A DNA stretch of 64,000 nt. It comes from Porphyra umbilicalis (lineage: Eukaryota > Rhodophyta > Bangiophyceae > Bangiales > Bangiaceae). Shown here piece by piece: positions 22,591-32,415 of this stretch. The stretch's first letter is position 1, and every line of letters starts with the position of its first letter. The notes beneath the pieces were generated by a model, which saw nothing but the letters and a program-made list of their open reading frames with translations, was not told the origin of the DNA and did no database searches. The stretch covers positions 1 through 64,000 of the forward strand of contig KV918905.1 of assembly GCA_002049455.2 (NCBI GenBank). Reading direction: 5' to 3'. The translations under genes and the position numbers were made by a program.

Positions 22591-22947
22591 GTCGCTGCCG
22601 TGACGGCGCTTGCCGCCGCGGGGCGCGTCGCGCCCGCGGCGGCGGTGCTCGGGCGGATGAGTCCGCCACCCGACGAGCGGCTCTTCGCCGTCGTGGCCGA
22701 CGCGGCGGTGCGGTGTGGGGGCGGCGGCGGCGGTGGCAGCGACGCGGACGGCGGCGACGCATATGCAACGGCGCTGGCCATAGTGCGATCTGCCGACGGG
22801 CGGGGTATGCCCGTCGTCTTGCAGCGGGCGGGACGTACCCGCTCGCCCACGCAAGCTTTGACGGGAGTGGAGGTGTTCGCCGCTGGCAGAGCAGCCTGCT
22901 TGAGAGAGACGTATGTGTGCGTGAAGGGGGTGGTGCTGGCCCAGTGA
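22573..22947 (+). pseudogene. Pentatricopeptide repeat (PPR) protein fragment
   Basis: After a TAA at 22570-22572 the frame reads AYVAAVTALAAAGRVAPAAA, then VLGRM and PPPDERLFAVVADAAVRCG. This matches one PPR helix pair (.Y..ai.aL..aGr...A..ll..M....p) and the start of another. A glycine/aspartate insert and a third helix-like part follow, ending at a TGA near 22945. PPR proteins bind organelle RNA. Only one to two repeats are present, there is no start codon or targeting peptide, and the left edge abuts a tandem repeat. I infer a gene fragment, perhaps captured or truncated by rearrangement. Confidence 0.4.
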
Positions 22948-23214
22948 TGGGGGCGCGGCTCGCATCCTTCCGGCTCAGCAGGGTTTGGCTACGTGTCGCT
23001 GGGTCTGCAGTAGCATGGCGAAAGTCGGGAGGCAGTGCGGCCTTTGCCACGACCACCGTCTTCCTCAACGCGACCGGGCGGCAGCGCTCCTCTCGGGTCA
23101 TAGTGGGCATCGTGGTAGGATGTAGCCACAACTCTGATTTGACATGGAAAGGAAAATGGAAAAAAAACTATTGAATAATTTACAGAGGCTTCGCCCCCGG
23201 TGGATGTATGCATA

Positions 23215-23344
23215 CAGTGCGTTCTCGTTATAAGAGACGGCTGATTCAGCTGAATATCAATAAAAGTGGCCTACACGGACTGGAATGGAAGACTCGCGAC
23301 CCATATTCTCTTGTAAATGATTCTCTTATAACGAGAACGCACTG
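23215..23344. mobile_element. Pogo-like MITE, 130 bp, TA target duplication
   Basis: Perfect 23-bp terminal inverted repeats (23215-23237 and 23322-23344) start CAGTGCGTTCTCGTTATAAG and are flanked by TA on both sides. CAGT-starting ends with a TA duplication are typical of pogo/Tigger-type Tc1/mariner elements. The 84-bp interior has no coding capacity, so it depends on a transposase encoded elsewhere. Confidence 0.85.
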
Positions 23345-23397
23345 TAGTTTCGTAGGTAGTTAAATAGACGCACCTCGAAGACCGACCCCCGGGTGCA

Positions 23398-23648
23398 GGG
23401 ACACGGGGGGGATAGGGACATGGGGGGGATAGGGACATGGGGGGGATAGGGACATGGGGGGGACAGGGACATGGGGGGGACAGGGACATGGGGGGATAGG
23501 GACATGGGGGGGATAGGGACATGGGGGGGATAGGGACATGGGGGGGATAGGGACATGGGGGGGATAGGGACATGGGGGGGATAGGGACATGGGGGGGATA
23601 GGGACATGGGGGGGATAGGGACATGGGGGGATAGGGACATGGGGGATA
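23398..23648 (+). repeat. 17-bp G-rich satellite
   Basis: About 15 units of GATAGGGACATGGGGGG (occasionally GACAGGG or one G fewer) lie in tandem. The strand has regularly spaced G3 and G6-7 runs and so is a strong candidate for G-quadruplex formation. It starts about 55 bp after the MITE. All minus-strand frames read as proline-rich repeats because 17 is not a multiple of three. Confidence 0.9.
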
Positions 23649-24980
23649 AATGTACGATGATGCGAGACTTACAGTACATGTTCGCATGGTTGCATCAGAG
23701 GAAAACCATATGGGTGCGATCAGGAAAATGACATACGTGGGAAGGAGGGGATCGCAGATGTGGAGCGATGGGGGGGGCCGGGTGGAGGGGGGATACAGGG
23801 TGGGGGGGTGGAGGTGGGGGGCGAGTGCCGAGTGAAAGGGGTGCCAGGTGACGGGCGGGGAATGGGGCGGGGGCGGTGGGTGGAGGGGGCGGGTGTCGGA
23901 GGACGGTAATGCGACGATGGCGATCGAAAACGGAGTGGGGCGGGGCAGCCGCCGCCGGTTTTATACCTCTCCGTGCCCCCCTGCAGTGCTGCAGAGCGGC
24001 GGCGCCGCTGTGTGGCGGTGCTGTAGGGGGACTGTGGCGGCCCTGCAGGGACGTTCGTGGCCTCGTGATGCCAGGACGTTCGGTGGCGCAAAGCTGATAG
24101 CGGAACCACGGATGTGTGGGGCGCAGCAGCCACGGATCTGTGGGAAGCGGAAGCCTCAGATTCGCCGGGCACATGTGAGCCCCACACGTCAGGAAGCGTG
24201 ACGTGGAGCACGGCTAACGGTCAACGCGCCTCTCAGCCGTCTGGCAATGGCTGGCTAACTGCAAGAACATTTTTGTAAAGACGGTCCCGTACTTGCAGTA
24301 CAGCAGATACGCCTTGAAGACATACCCCACTAATTGTGAGCAGCGAGAGATTCAGTCTGCCGCGAATCTTGTGGAGACTGCAGCGGTCGGATGACACAGC
24401 GTGTCGTCGACGTGCACATGTTATGAGAGCTGCAGTCGCCGGTTGCCCTCGTCACTCCTATTAATATGTAGTTGCTCCCGCTTTCCCCAGCTTTCTTATC
24501 ACCCCCCCCCCGCCTGCTCATCGCGCACGTCGCAGTCGGCTCATCTTGTCTTGCTGTCCCCTTGCCCGGCCGGTTCGCTGGCTGTGTTCCGGTCATGGTC
24601 AGTCGGTCGGGACGGTGACTGTGACCCTGGTGGTTCTCCCGCCCTTGTGCCGGGCACCTCGACGGGCGCGGAGCTCCTGCTTGTCGTGAGAAGGTGGTGC
24701 AGTTTCTGTGGGGAATGGAGTGGCCTGAGGGGAGTGAGCCTGTGATTGCGCAGGTTGATAGGCGTCGGCGTGGATAGTGTATAGGTTGTGCTGTGGCACT
24801 GCGTGGGGGGGGGCGGGGCGTGTGTGACGGACAGGGAGGAGGAGGAACACGAGACATGTTGTACCACAGCAACGAGTATGAAGCCACATCCGACGGATTA
24901 GCTGTGATCGCACGAAGAGCGCCCCGCGGTAGACTGCACGGTCTCACGCGACCAAGCAGCGCGCGGGGCACCCAGGGCTA
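23649..24980. other. No supported gene
   Basis: G-rich left part, then mixed sequence. Overlapping frames on both strands are open but biased, and I recognise nothing. Confidence 0.45.
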
Positions 24981-25370
24981 GGGTTGCACACGACGCCCCT
25001 ATTTCGGGGGCGTCAGGGGCGCGCGACGGATAATACGCCTTAATGACGCCCCATTAGGCACCCAAAAAGCCCTCACGACGCCCCAAGTAGCACCCTCAAT
25101 ATTCGCCCTAACGTTCAAGTAGCACCCATATCGTGCTCTCATATATCATTTTTGTGTCCAGACTGGGTGCCTGTCCCCAACCAAGGTGCACAGCCGCCAC
25201 CTGCTGAATCATGTGGCCCCCCCTGAAAACTTCCTCTTCGCGACGCCTTGTTGACGCCCTTTTGAGTTGGGGCGTTAGGGGCGCACGACGCCCAAATGAC
25301 GCCCTGGTGACGCCCTTAACGACGCCCTTGACGACGCCCTTGACGACGCCCCGGGCGTTCTGAGCAACCC
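24981..25370 (+). mobile_element. GGGTTGC-ended dispersed element, copy B (complete)
   Basis: 390 bp flanked by TA on both sides. The ends are imperfect inverted repeats (GGGTTGCACACGACGCC against GGGTTGCTCAGAACGCC). Both terminal regions are built of GACGCC/GGCGTC hexamers, in tandem near 25290-25350. No coding capacity. It matches 50065-50443 along its length and 7682-7967 in part. It is most simply a MITE with TA duplication. Confidence 0.75.
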
Positions 25371-27486
25371 TACCCAGGACCAAGCGTCAACTTGGCGCGG
25401 CAATCTCGTGATCGCCACCAAGTATCGCCTGCGTGCATTTGATCGAATCAAATACCCCATCCAGAGTGTACACTTTTTCAATTATAGAAATATACCGCTG
25501 TCATGGTCAAAATCAAATCAAGGCACCCCTGGGCATTCAAAGAAAAAAACACCCCAAGGCATATGGGGAGATACAGTAGCCGCCACAGTTGGTGCTGCAC
25601 TAAAGTGTCATATGGTGCAGGATCCGCACCGCTGGGCTTGCTCTAATTAGCTTGATTGGGGTGTGATTGGAACGAAGCGCTCCCATTGGCTAGCTCGTGT
25701 CTGAGCACGCCGTGCACGCGCCGTGTAGATTGGGCCTAAGCACCACTGCGCAGGTGGTCCGCCCATTTCTGGCGCACGCGGGCGACCCAGGGCCCTGGGG
25801 CTGTGCACCTAAAACTTTCCTCAACAGAAATCTCGTCGAGTGAGCGGCTGCTCCGCCGCCGCCGTGTCTGTCACAGCCGCCAGAACAGAATGGCGTTCCG
25901 AGCAGGCTGCCATGCGCTGCGTCGGTGTCCCCGCAGCTCCCGCTCTGCGTCTGGCCCCGTCTGGGACCTGGTTTCATCACGCGCCAATTGGCGGTCGTGG
26001 CCACCTTCGCGATCGCAATGCGGGTAGCGGAGGTCCCATGGCGGCGTCTGGCGGAGCTGGGGTGGCCACGGGGGCGTCGCAGTCGGTGGGGGGGGGGTGA
26101 TGGCGTCGACCATGGTGGGACGAGGTTGAGCCGCCCGACATGGTCGCCGTGCCGGCGGCGGCGGCCGCGGTCGACGCGGCCGCGCAGGCGGTGGGGACGA
26201 CATTGTTTGGTGGCTTGTTGGGGGTGCGCCCGCCAGCGGAGGGGGCGCCGGGTGTAGGCGACAGCCATGGCTGCGGCGCCGGCGGCGGCAGCGACGGCGG
26301 TGACGGCGGGCAGCCCCCTCTTCCGCCTAACTTCCGTCGTCCTCTCTCGGCCGCATTGATGACAGTCCGGTTGTGCGCCGCTATCTCTGCGATGCTGCCT
26401 GCTGGGATGGCCACCCGCGGGCGATAGAGGCTGCGACGCGGCCCGGGGGGGAGGGGGGGAGTCGGCGGGTCGCATCGTCGAAGTCGTCGTCTCGGTGACC
26501 GACGGGGGTGCGACGGGCGGCCGACGGCAGCCGGTGGTGGGCGCGAGAGACACGACGGTGGTGGTGGCAGCCGTCGCCGGAATCACTTGGGCGCTGCGGG
26601 CGCGTTTTGGCTGGCCGCTGGCGTTGTCAGCGCCCCCCCGCCCTCGCCGCCGGCTCTGGTGGCCCTCGGTCGTACCCCAACCGCGTCTGTCGGAGCCGCT
26701 GCTGCGGCGGCCGCCTCAGTGTCGTTGGCTGGCTGTGGCCTACTACTCGTGCCTTCCACGCGCCGGCCGCTTCTCGCCACCGCTGTCGACGTGGTCGCCG
26801 AGGCGGCAAGCACCCAGCGACCATACGGGTGCGCGCTGGTGCTGTGGGCGGAGCTACTGGGAGTGGACAGCGCGCCGCTCCGCCACGCTATGGTCGTGGC
26901 CGCCGCGTAGTTGCTGCTGGTGCCAGACGCGTCGGACGTTGGCGTCGCCGGGGGCGGGGGCCCGTGAGGGCGAGAGATGCGCGCCGTCGCTGCCCCAGCT
27001 GATGTGGCGGCGGCTTTGGGCGCCCCCTCCGCCTTCGCTGCTACCATTGTCCTCGACTTGTGCGCGCGTGGTACCCGCCTGGAGGGAACAAGAGGGTGTG
27101 AGCTCATGGGCGGGTACGTGCGGGTGTGGTCACCTTCGATATGCGATGCGTGGGGTGATTGTGGGTACTTTTTCACCCGCCATTGCATCATCAAAATGCA
27201 TCGGAAGCTGGTCCTTTTGCCATGCGTGTGCAATCATGAGAGCGACGCCTCCTCCGTCTGCAGCTCGTTCTTGAACGCCGCCGCGGCCCCGAGGCGCCAG
27301 AGTAACGGCGTGGTCCAACCAACTCCCGCCCGTCGTACACGCGCATTCACTTCCGACTCTCAATCATCAACGGGTGGTGAAGCAGCTCCAACCTGAGGAG
27401 CTCAACCCACCTTCCGCGCCACCACACCTTCACCTCCACCGCCGCGCGGTCCACCGCGCCCGCCGACAGCGGCACCATGTGTGTAG
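25371..27486. other. GC-rich region, no supported gene
   Basis: Several overlapping frames are open on both strands between 25.7 and 27.4 kb, mostly Ala/Pro/Arg/Gly. One plus-strand stretch (about 26700-26910) is less biased and helix-like, ending in a stop, but no family is recognised. It could be a remnant of a host gene. Confidence 0.4.
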
Positions 27487-30400
27487 TCACGCGGCCAAAC
27501 CGTCGTCGTCAACGCCAGGTAGAGGATCGCTGACGGTACGCGAGTTGGATGGTAGCGCAACCTCGGGTTCCAGCTGCGCCACCCGGGTGACGAGAGAGGC
27601 TTCCATCTCGTCCCACTTGTTCCACTCGCACCCGAAGGCCTGCAGAGCGCGGGCTCTCTCCAATGCCTCCACCCAGTGCTCGGCACCTTGAAGGGCGATC
27701 ACCATTCTCCAAGTGGTATTGGCCCACAACTGCGGGATCTCCTCCCGCGTCCGCACCTCGAGTGCACGCCGGTAGCACGCCACTGCCTCCTCCCAGTTGG
27801 CCGCCTTGTCGCCGTACACTCTCTCAGCGTACGCTGTGCCCATACTGAACTGCACCTTGGCCCATAGCTGCGCATCATACCCCCGCGTCACAATCTCGAG
27901 GGCGTTCCGGTAGCATGCCAACGCCTCCTCCATGTTTGCCGCCGCGTCGCTGCTGGCCTGCCGCCTGAGCGCGAATGCCAGATTGAGCTGCGTCGTTGTC
28001 CACTCCAGCGGCGCTGCCTCCCGCGTCCAGACTTCGAGGACGCGCCTGTAGCATGCCACTGCCTCCTCCATGTTTGCCGCCTCGTCGCCGCCCACCCACA
28101 GCGCACACGCCGTGCCCATCCCGTACAGTGTATCAGCCCAGGAAGTCGGCGCCGACTCTCTCGTCCACACTTCCAGAGCGCAGCGGAAACACGCCTTCAT
28201 CTGCTCCATCTTGGCCTTGTTGGCCTCTTTGTCGCCGCTCACCTGCAACTTGAAAACGTGGGCCAGGTAGACCTGCGTCGTGGCCCAGTGCAACGGCGCC
28301 GCCTCCCTCGTCCACACGTCGAGAGCGCGCTGGTGGCACGCCACCGCCTCCTCTAGGTTTGCCGCCTTGTCGCCGTCCACCACCTGCGCATACGCCACGC
28401 CCATGCGGTTCTGCGTCTCTGCCCAAGCATTTGGCGCCGTCTCCCGCGTCCACACCACGAGCGTGCGGCGGTAGCACGCCATCATTTCCTCCTTGTTCGC
28501 TTGTTTGGCGTCCTTGTCGCCGTCCATTAGCAGCTTATAAATGTCGGCCAGCTTGAGCTGCATCGCGGCCCACTCCAGCGGCATTGTCTCCCGCGTCCGC
28601 ACGTCCACGACGCGCCGGAAGCACGCCACCGCTTCCTTCAAGTTGACGGTCTTGTCGCCTTCGACTCGCTCCGCGAGTGCTAAACCCAGACAACGCTGGG
28701 TGGTCGTCCATGGAAGCGGTACTGCGTCTCGAGTCCGCACCAGGAGAGCGCGGCGATAGCACGCCACCGCCTCTTCCAAGTTGGCCGCCTTGTCGCCATC
28801 CACCCGCTCAGTGTACGCCCTGCCCATGCTGTGCTGCGCCGTTGCCCAATACAGCGGCACCGTCTCACGTGTCCACACCTCGAGGGCGCGCCGATAGCAC
28901 GCCATCGCCTCCTCCATATTGGCTGCCTTTCCGCCGTCCACCCGCTCAGTGTAGGCCGCGCCCATGTGGAGGTTCGTGTCGGCCCATTGCAGCGGCGCGA
29001 CGTGCCGCGCGCGCACGTCTAGGGAGCGCCGGAAATACGCCAACGCCTCCTCCATGTTTGCCGCCTTGTCACCGCCATCCCGATCTGCGTACGCCATACC
29101 CAAGCAGTGCTGGGTCTCTGCCCAGGCAAGCGTCTCATGCGTCCGCACCTCCAGCGCGTGGTAGTAACAGCGAACCGCTTTCTGGAAGTTGGCCGCCTTG
29201 TCGCCATTGACCCGGTACGAGTAGACGTTGCCCAAGTCGTTCTGCATCTCGGCCCATAGTGACGGCGCAGCGGCTCGCGATACCTCATCCAAGCCTCGCC
29301 GAAGCAGGATAAAGGCAGCCTCCTGGTTTGCTGCCGTCATGCACCCCTTGCGATGGAGGAAGGCCATGGCCAGACCCCAGTGTGCGGCACCCAACAGTAC
29401 CGGGGATTCGTGCACCGAGTGATCTGCATCATCAATGATAGCACTCAGCGACGCAAGCACCAAGCCCACATCAGCCTCGTGCCCAGCGAGAGAACTCGTC
29501 CGCGCACGAGCAGCGTACCACTCATCAGTCACCAAAGACGCCAGTGCAAGGACGTCCTCACTTGCCGCCGCATGCCGCGCCACGTTGTTGTACCAGTAGC
29601 CGTCGTCAGCTGTCGCCCAAAAATGGTAGCCAAGCCACCCATGAGTGTCCGTGCCGTCGGCAGGACAGTCTCTAGCGTACTCGTCCAACAGCCGTTGATG
29701 GGCGGCAACTATGTCCGCACCCAACAAGCTGTGGGCATAGCCACAGACAACCGGATGAACGACCGCGCCCGCTAGGTCCCCGTCAGCGACCTCTTGATGA
29801 ATTAGCCCGGCCCGCACGAGCGCATCCACGAGCCGAAGAGCGCCAGGGTGGACCGCCTCCCCGCCAACACACGGCCTGGGTGGGCGTGAAAGGCTACTCA
29901 CCTCAGCCGCACCACCGACGACACCGAGTTGCGGTCGCCACAAGCGACCAAGAACGTGCATACCAATTTGCTCGTTCGCGGGCAAGATACCAACAGCTGC
30001 AAAAGCCCTCCGGTACTCGTCGTCGGGGAGTAGCACTCGGCTCGTGTCTAGAGTCGCTCGCACGGAGCGCATCGGGTTCAGGTCTGTCAAAGGACGTTGA
30101 AAGGAGGGGTCCGTCCATTGGTGCTCCAGCGCCGCCACTACCGGCCGCCACTTTCCGCAGTGGGCCGAGAGGAGGGCCGCGACGATGCTCACGGACAGAA
30201 CATGGCGCTGCGTCAGGTCGAGCACCCGCTGTACCCACGCCGTTTCCTCCTCCGCCGAAAACACGGGCTCGCTGTCGGATGGCGTCTTACCGATAGCTCT
30301 GGCCAGCAGCGCCCGAGCATCCTCTTCCGGCCAGGAGCTAATTGCCAACCGCGCCGCGCCCGAGACCAAAGTGACGACCACTTCGGACCGCGTGGTGAAC

Positions 30401-32415
30401 AACACCGGGGTGGCCCGCGACACGACCAGCAGCAGTTGTTTCAGCATACCGACCTGCTCGTAGCGCACGTCATCGACGATAACCAGCCACTTCGACATAT
30501 CCGCCATCAAGGACGCCTGCACGTCCGAAGCAGCCATTGCTACAAAGTCCTTGCGTCCCGTCAGCCGCAGACAGCGTTTGACTGCGGCCTCCCCGCACAG
30601 GTGGTACACCAGCGCCAACACGGCAGCGACGACTGTCTCCGAGGTAGACGTCTCGTTGAGCTGCACCCAGATCGTGCCCCGCGGGAACAGTGCACGCACC
30701 CGCTCGCACGTGGCCACCTCCGCACAGGCAGTCGACTTGCCACAACCATCAATGCCGTACACGCCGACCCGAGGGGCCTTGGTGGCTTCTCCACTCGCAT
30801 AGCCCTCGAGCATCGACACAATGTCAAACTCGACACGGCCATGCTTATGAACGCCCGCCACGTGATCCTCGTCCAGGACGGGGGGCCGCCAGCCTACCTC
30901 GTACATAGACAGGTCCTGCTCTACGGGGAGACTTCCCGCTAGGCTTCGCCCCAGCTCGGACACCCGCCTCATCATCCCATCCACGCTGTGCTCCACCCGG
31001 TCAACCGCACGGCCAACCGCACTGTGCACGCTCGAGATGATCTGCTTGTCATGGATGTCCTTGAGCTGCTGCTCCCACCCGTGCACGAGAGCGTCCGCCA
31101 TCATGTCCATGACGGGCGTCATGAAGAAAGTCGCCTCCACCTGCTCCAGAATTATCTCAACTTGAGCCATCAAAGAGCACAGCTGCTCAATAAACGCAGC
31201 TCCAAACTCGGTTGGGTCCTTGCGCAGTTGTTCAAAGATGCGGCAGAGCACGTCCAAGGCTATGGCCTCGCACCTCTGAACTGCGTCCTTGCGCCGAGCG
31301 TCATGGCCGTCTGCTAACACAGCCAGAGCCCCGACTTGAACGACGAGGAGACACAGGCGCAGTACAGGTCCGACGACCGGCACGCATCTGACTTGGTCGA
31401 CAGCGTCCGCCACTTGGCCGACGGCGCTCGCACCATTCAGCCCGACAGAGGCCGACGGCGCCAGCCAGTGCTGCGCGTGGAGCACAAAGTGCCGTCCGCG
31501 GCGCCCTAGTATCCTTGATGTGGTGCTCAGCTGGTCGTCCGCGGCCACTGGGAGCGGTGGTAACGCCGACATCAGCAGCTCATGCACCGCCGTCGCGTCA
31601 GACCACCCGCTCAAGCTGGCACCCACCAGTGCCTCCCATGGGGTTAGTAGAGATCCCCCAGCCATCGCCCAGGATGTGCAGATGCCCGCCGACGGCGCCT
31701 CGAGCAGCAGTCGCACGTCCGACATACCTTGAACGCTGGAAGTGGAGCTGCGCTCCTTGCCTCTCAAAAACAGCAGGCGGTTGGTGTGCAGCCCACTACC
31801 GGCTGCGCCTTCCTCCTCGCTCGCCACCCGTAGTTCACCAGCCCCCCGCTCCAAGACAATGCACAACGGGCTAGCCGCGCGGAAGGCATCAACCGTCGCC
31901 GGCGCCCCGCGCCGGGAACTGCTCCATAGCACGTAGACGTTGCGGCCAAGGCACGCGTGCACCTCGGCGCCTGGCACTACGTTGCGATTGGGGTGTACGC
32001 ATGACACCACCCGAAAAGTCGTCAGCGAGTAACCCCTCCCCGGCACTTGGTCACGCCCGTCGGTGTGCCCGCAGCTCACCACGCCTGCGACCTTGTCAGC
32101 GGCATCATAACCCCCGCCACCATCAAAAGACGGGAGGTGCTCGGTGCCAGCGCCAGCCACCATCGGAAAGGCTCTCTCAGTGCCATCACCTCGACTGGCA
32201 CCCACGGCTGCTGATGACAATGGAGTAGCGGAGAGAGCAGATGACGACAGACCCACCGATTCGTACACATTGTGCTTGCTTCTTGGAGAGGTACACGGCT
32301 TGTCGACATCGGCTGACGTTGACACCTCAGCAGAAGCCGTCGCCACCGCCGGCGAAGCGCCACGAGCACGCTCATCAGCGCTGCAGCCAAGACAGGTCCA
32401 CCATGAGCAGGCCAT
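27487..32415 (-). CDS. NLR-like protein: helical N-terminus, NB-ARC, 12 TPR-like repeats
   Basis: 1642 codons, no intron needed. I chose the ATG at 32415; upstream in frame there is only a TTG. Residues 1-~330 are mostly low-complexity with a CWWTCLGC-like Cys cluster first. Residues ~335-495 are predicted helices resembling the four-helix bundle of MLKL/HeLo-type cell-death domains (pattern only). The NB-ARC part has a P-loop (GIDGCGKST, residues 554-562), Walker B (WLVIVDDV, near 645) and a sensor-like LFTTRSE. A winged-helix-like region follows. From ~1050 there are 12 repeats of ~46 residues with WA.TQ...G.AY and GDKAAN.EEAVACYRRALEV cores, two of them three residues longer. In plants, fungi and animals such STAND ATPases sense ligands through the repeats and oligomerise through NB-ARC to drive an N-terminal effector. 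An immune or self-recognition role here is inferred. Confidence 0.85.
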   Translation of the reverse strand: MACSWWTCLGCSADERARGASPAVATASAEVSTSADVDKPCTSPRSKHNVYESVGLSSSALSATPLSSAAVGASRGDGTERAFPMVAGAGTEHLPSFDGGGGYDAADKVAGVVSCGHTDGRDQVPGRGYSLTTFRVVSCVHPNRNVVPGAEVHACLGRNVYVLWSSSRRGAPATVDAFRAASPLCIVLERGAGELRVASEEEGAAGSGLHTNRLLFLRGKERSSTSSVQGMSDVRLLLEAPSAGICTSWAMAGGSLLTPWEALVGASLSGWSDATAVHELLMSALPPLPVAADDQLSTTSRILGRRGRHFVLHAQHWLAPSASVGLNGASAVGQVADAVDQVRCVPVVGPVLRLCLLVVQVGALAVLADGHDARRKDAVQRCEAIALDVLCRIFEQLRKDPTEFGAAFIEQLCSLMAQVEIILEQVEATFFMTPVMDMMADALVHGWEQQLKDIHDKQIISSVHSAVGRAVDRVEHSVDGMMRRVSELGRSLAGSLPVEQDLSMYEVGWRPPVLDEDHVAGVHKHGRVEFDIVSMLEGYASGEATKAPRVGVYGIDGCGKSTACAEVATCERVRALFPRGTIWVQLNETSTSETVVAAVLALVYHLCGEAAVKRCLRLTGRKDFVAMAASDVQASLMADMSKWLVIVDDVRYEQVGMLKQLLLVVSRATPVLFTTRSEVVVTLVSGAARLAISSWPEEDARALLARAIGKTPSDSEPVFSAEEETAWVQRVLDLTQRHVLSVSIVAALLSAHCGKWRPVVAALEHQWTDPSFQRPLTDLNPMRSVRATLDTSRVLLPDDEYRRAFAAVGILPANEQIGMHVLGRLWRPQLGVVGGAAEVSSLSRPPRPCVGGEAVHPGALRLVDALVRAGLIHQEVADGDLAGAVVHPVVCGYAHSLLGADIVAAHQRLLDEYARDCPADGTDTHGWLGYHFWATADDGYWYNNVARHAAASEDVLALASLVTDEWYAARARTSSLAGHEADVGLVLASLSAIIDDADHSVHESPVLLGAAHWGLAMAFLHRKGCMTAANQEAAFILLRRGLDEVSRAAAPSLWAEMQNDLGNVYSYRVNGDKAANFQKAVRCYYHALEVRTHETLAWAETQHCLGMAYADRDGGDKAANMEEALAYFRRSLDVRARHVAPLQWADTNLHMGAAYTERVDGGKAANMEEAMACYRRALEVWTRETVPLYWATAQHSMGRAYTERVDGDKAANLEEAVACYRRALLVRTRDAVPLPWTTTQRCLGLALAERVEGDKTVNLKEAVACFRRVVDVRTRETMPLEWAAMQLKLADIYKLLMDGDKDAKQANKEEMMACYRRTLVVWTRETAPNAWAETQNRMGVAYAQVVDGDKAANLEEAVACHQRALDVWTREAAPLHWATTQVYLAHVFKLQVSGDKEANKAKMEQMKACFRCALEVWTRESAPTSWADTLYGMGTACALWVGGDEAANMEEAVACYRRVLEVWTREAAPLEWTTTQLNLAFALRRQASSDAAANMEEALACYRNALEIVTRGYDAQLWAKVQFSMGTAYAERVYGDKAANWEEAVACYRRALEVRTREEIPQLWANTTWRMVIALQGAEHWVEALERARALQAFGCEWNKWDEMEASLVTRVAQLEPEVALPSNSRTVSDPLPGVDDDGLAA
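27660..29270 (-). repeat. Tandem TPR-coding repeats, ~138 bp unit
   Basis: The 12 TPR-like units are visible in the DNA as a ~138-bp periodicity (two units are 147 bp). Neighbouring units are very similar (GDKAANLEEAVACYRRAL recurs almost unchanged), which suggests recent duplication or homogenisation in the ligand-sensing part of the gene. Confidence 0.8.

Noticed and set aside
23398..23648. CRISPR-like regular array
   Set aside because: It is a direct head-to-tail satellite with no unique spacers, in a eukaryotic context.
25690..27274. Overlapping 260-300-codon frames on both strands
   Set aside because: Biased composition and open on both strands; no recognisable domain.
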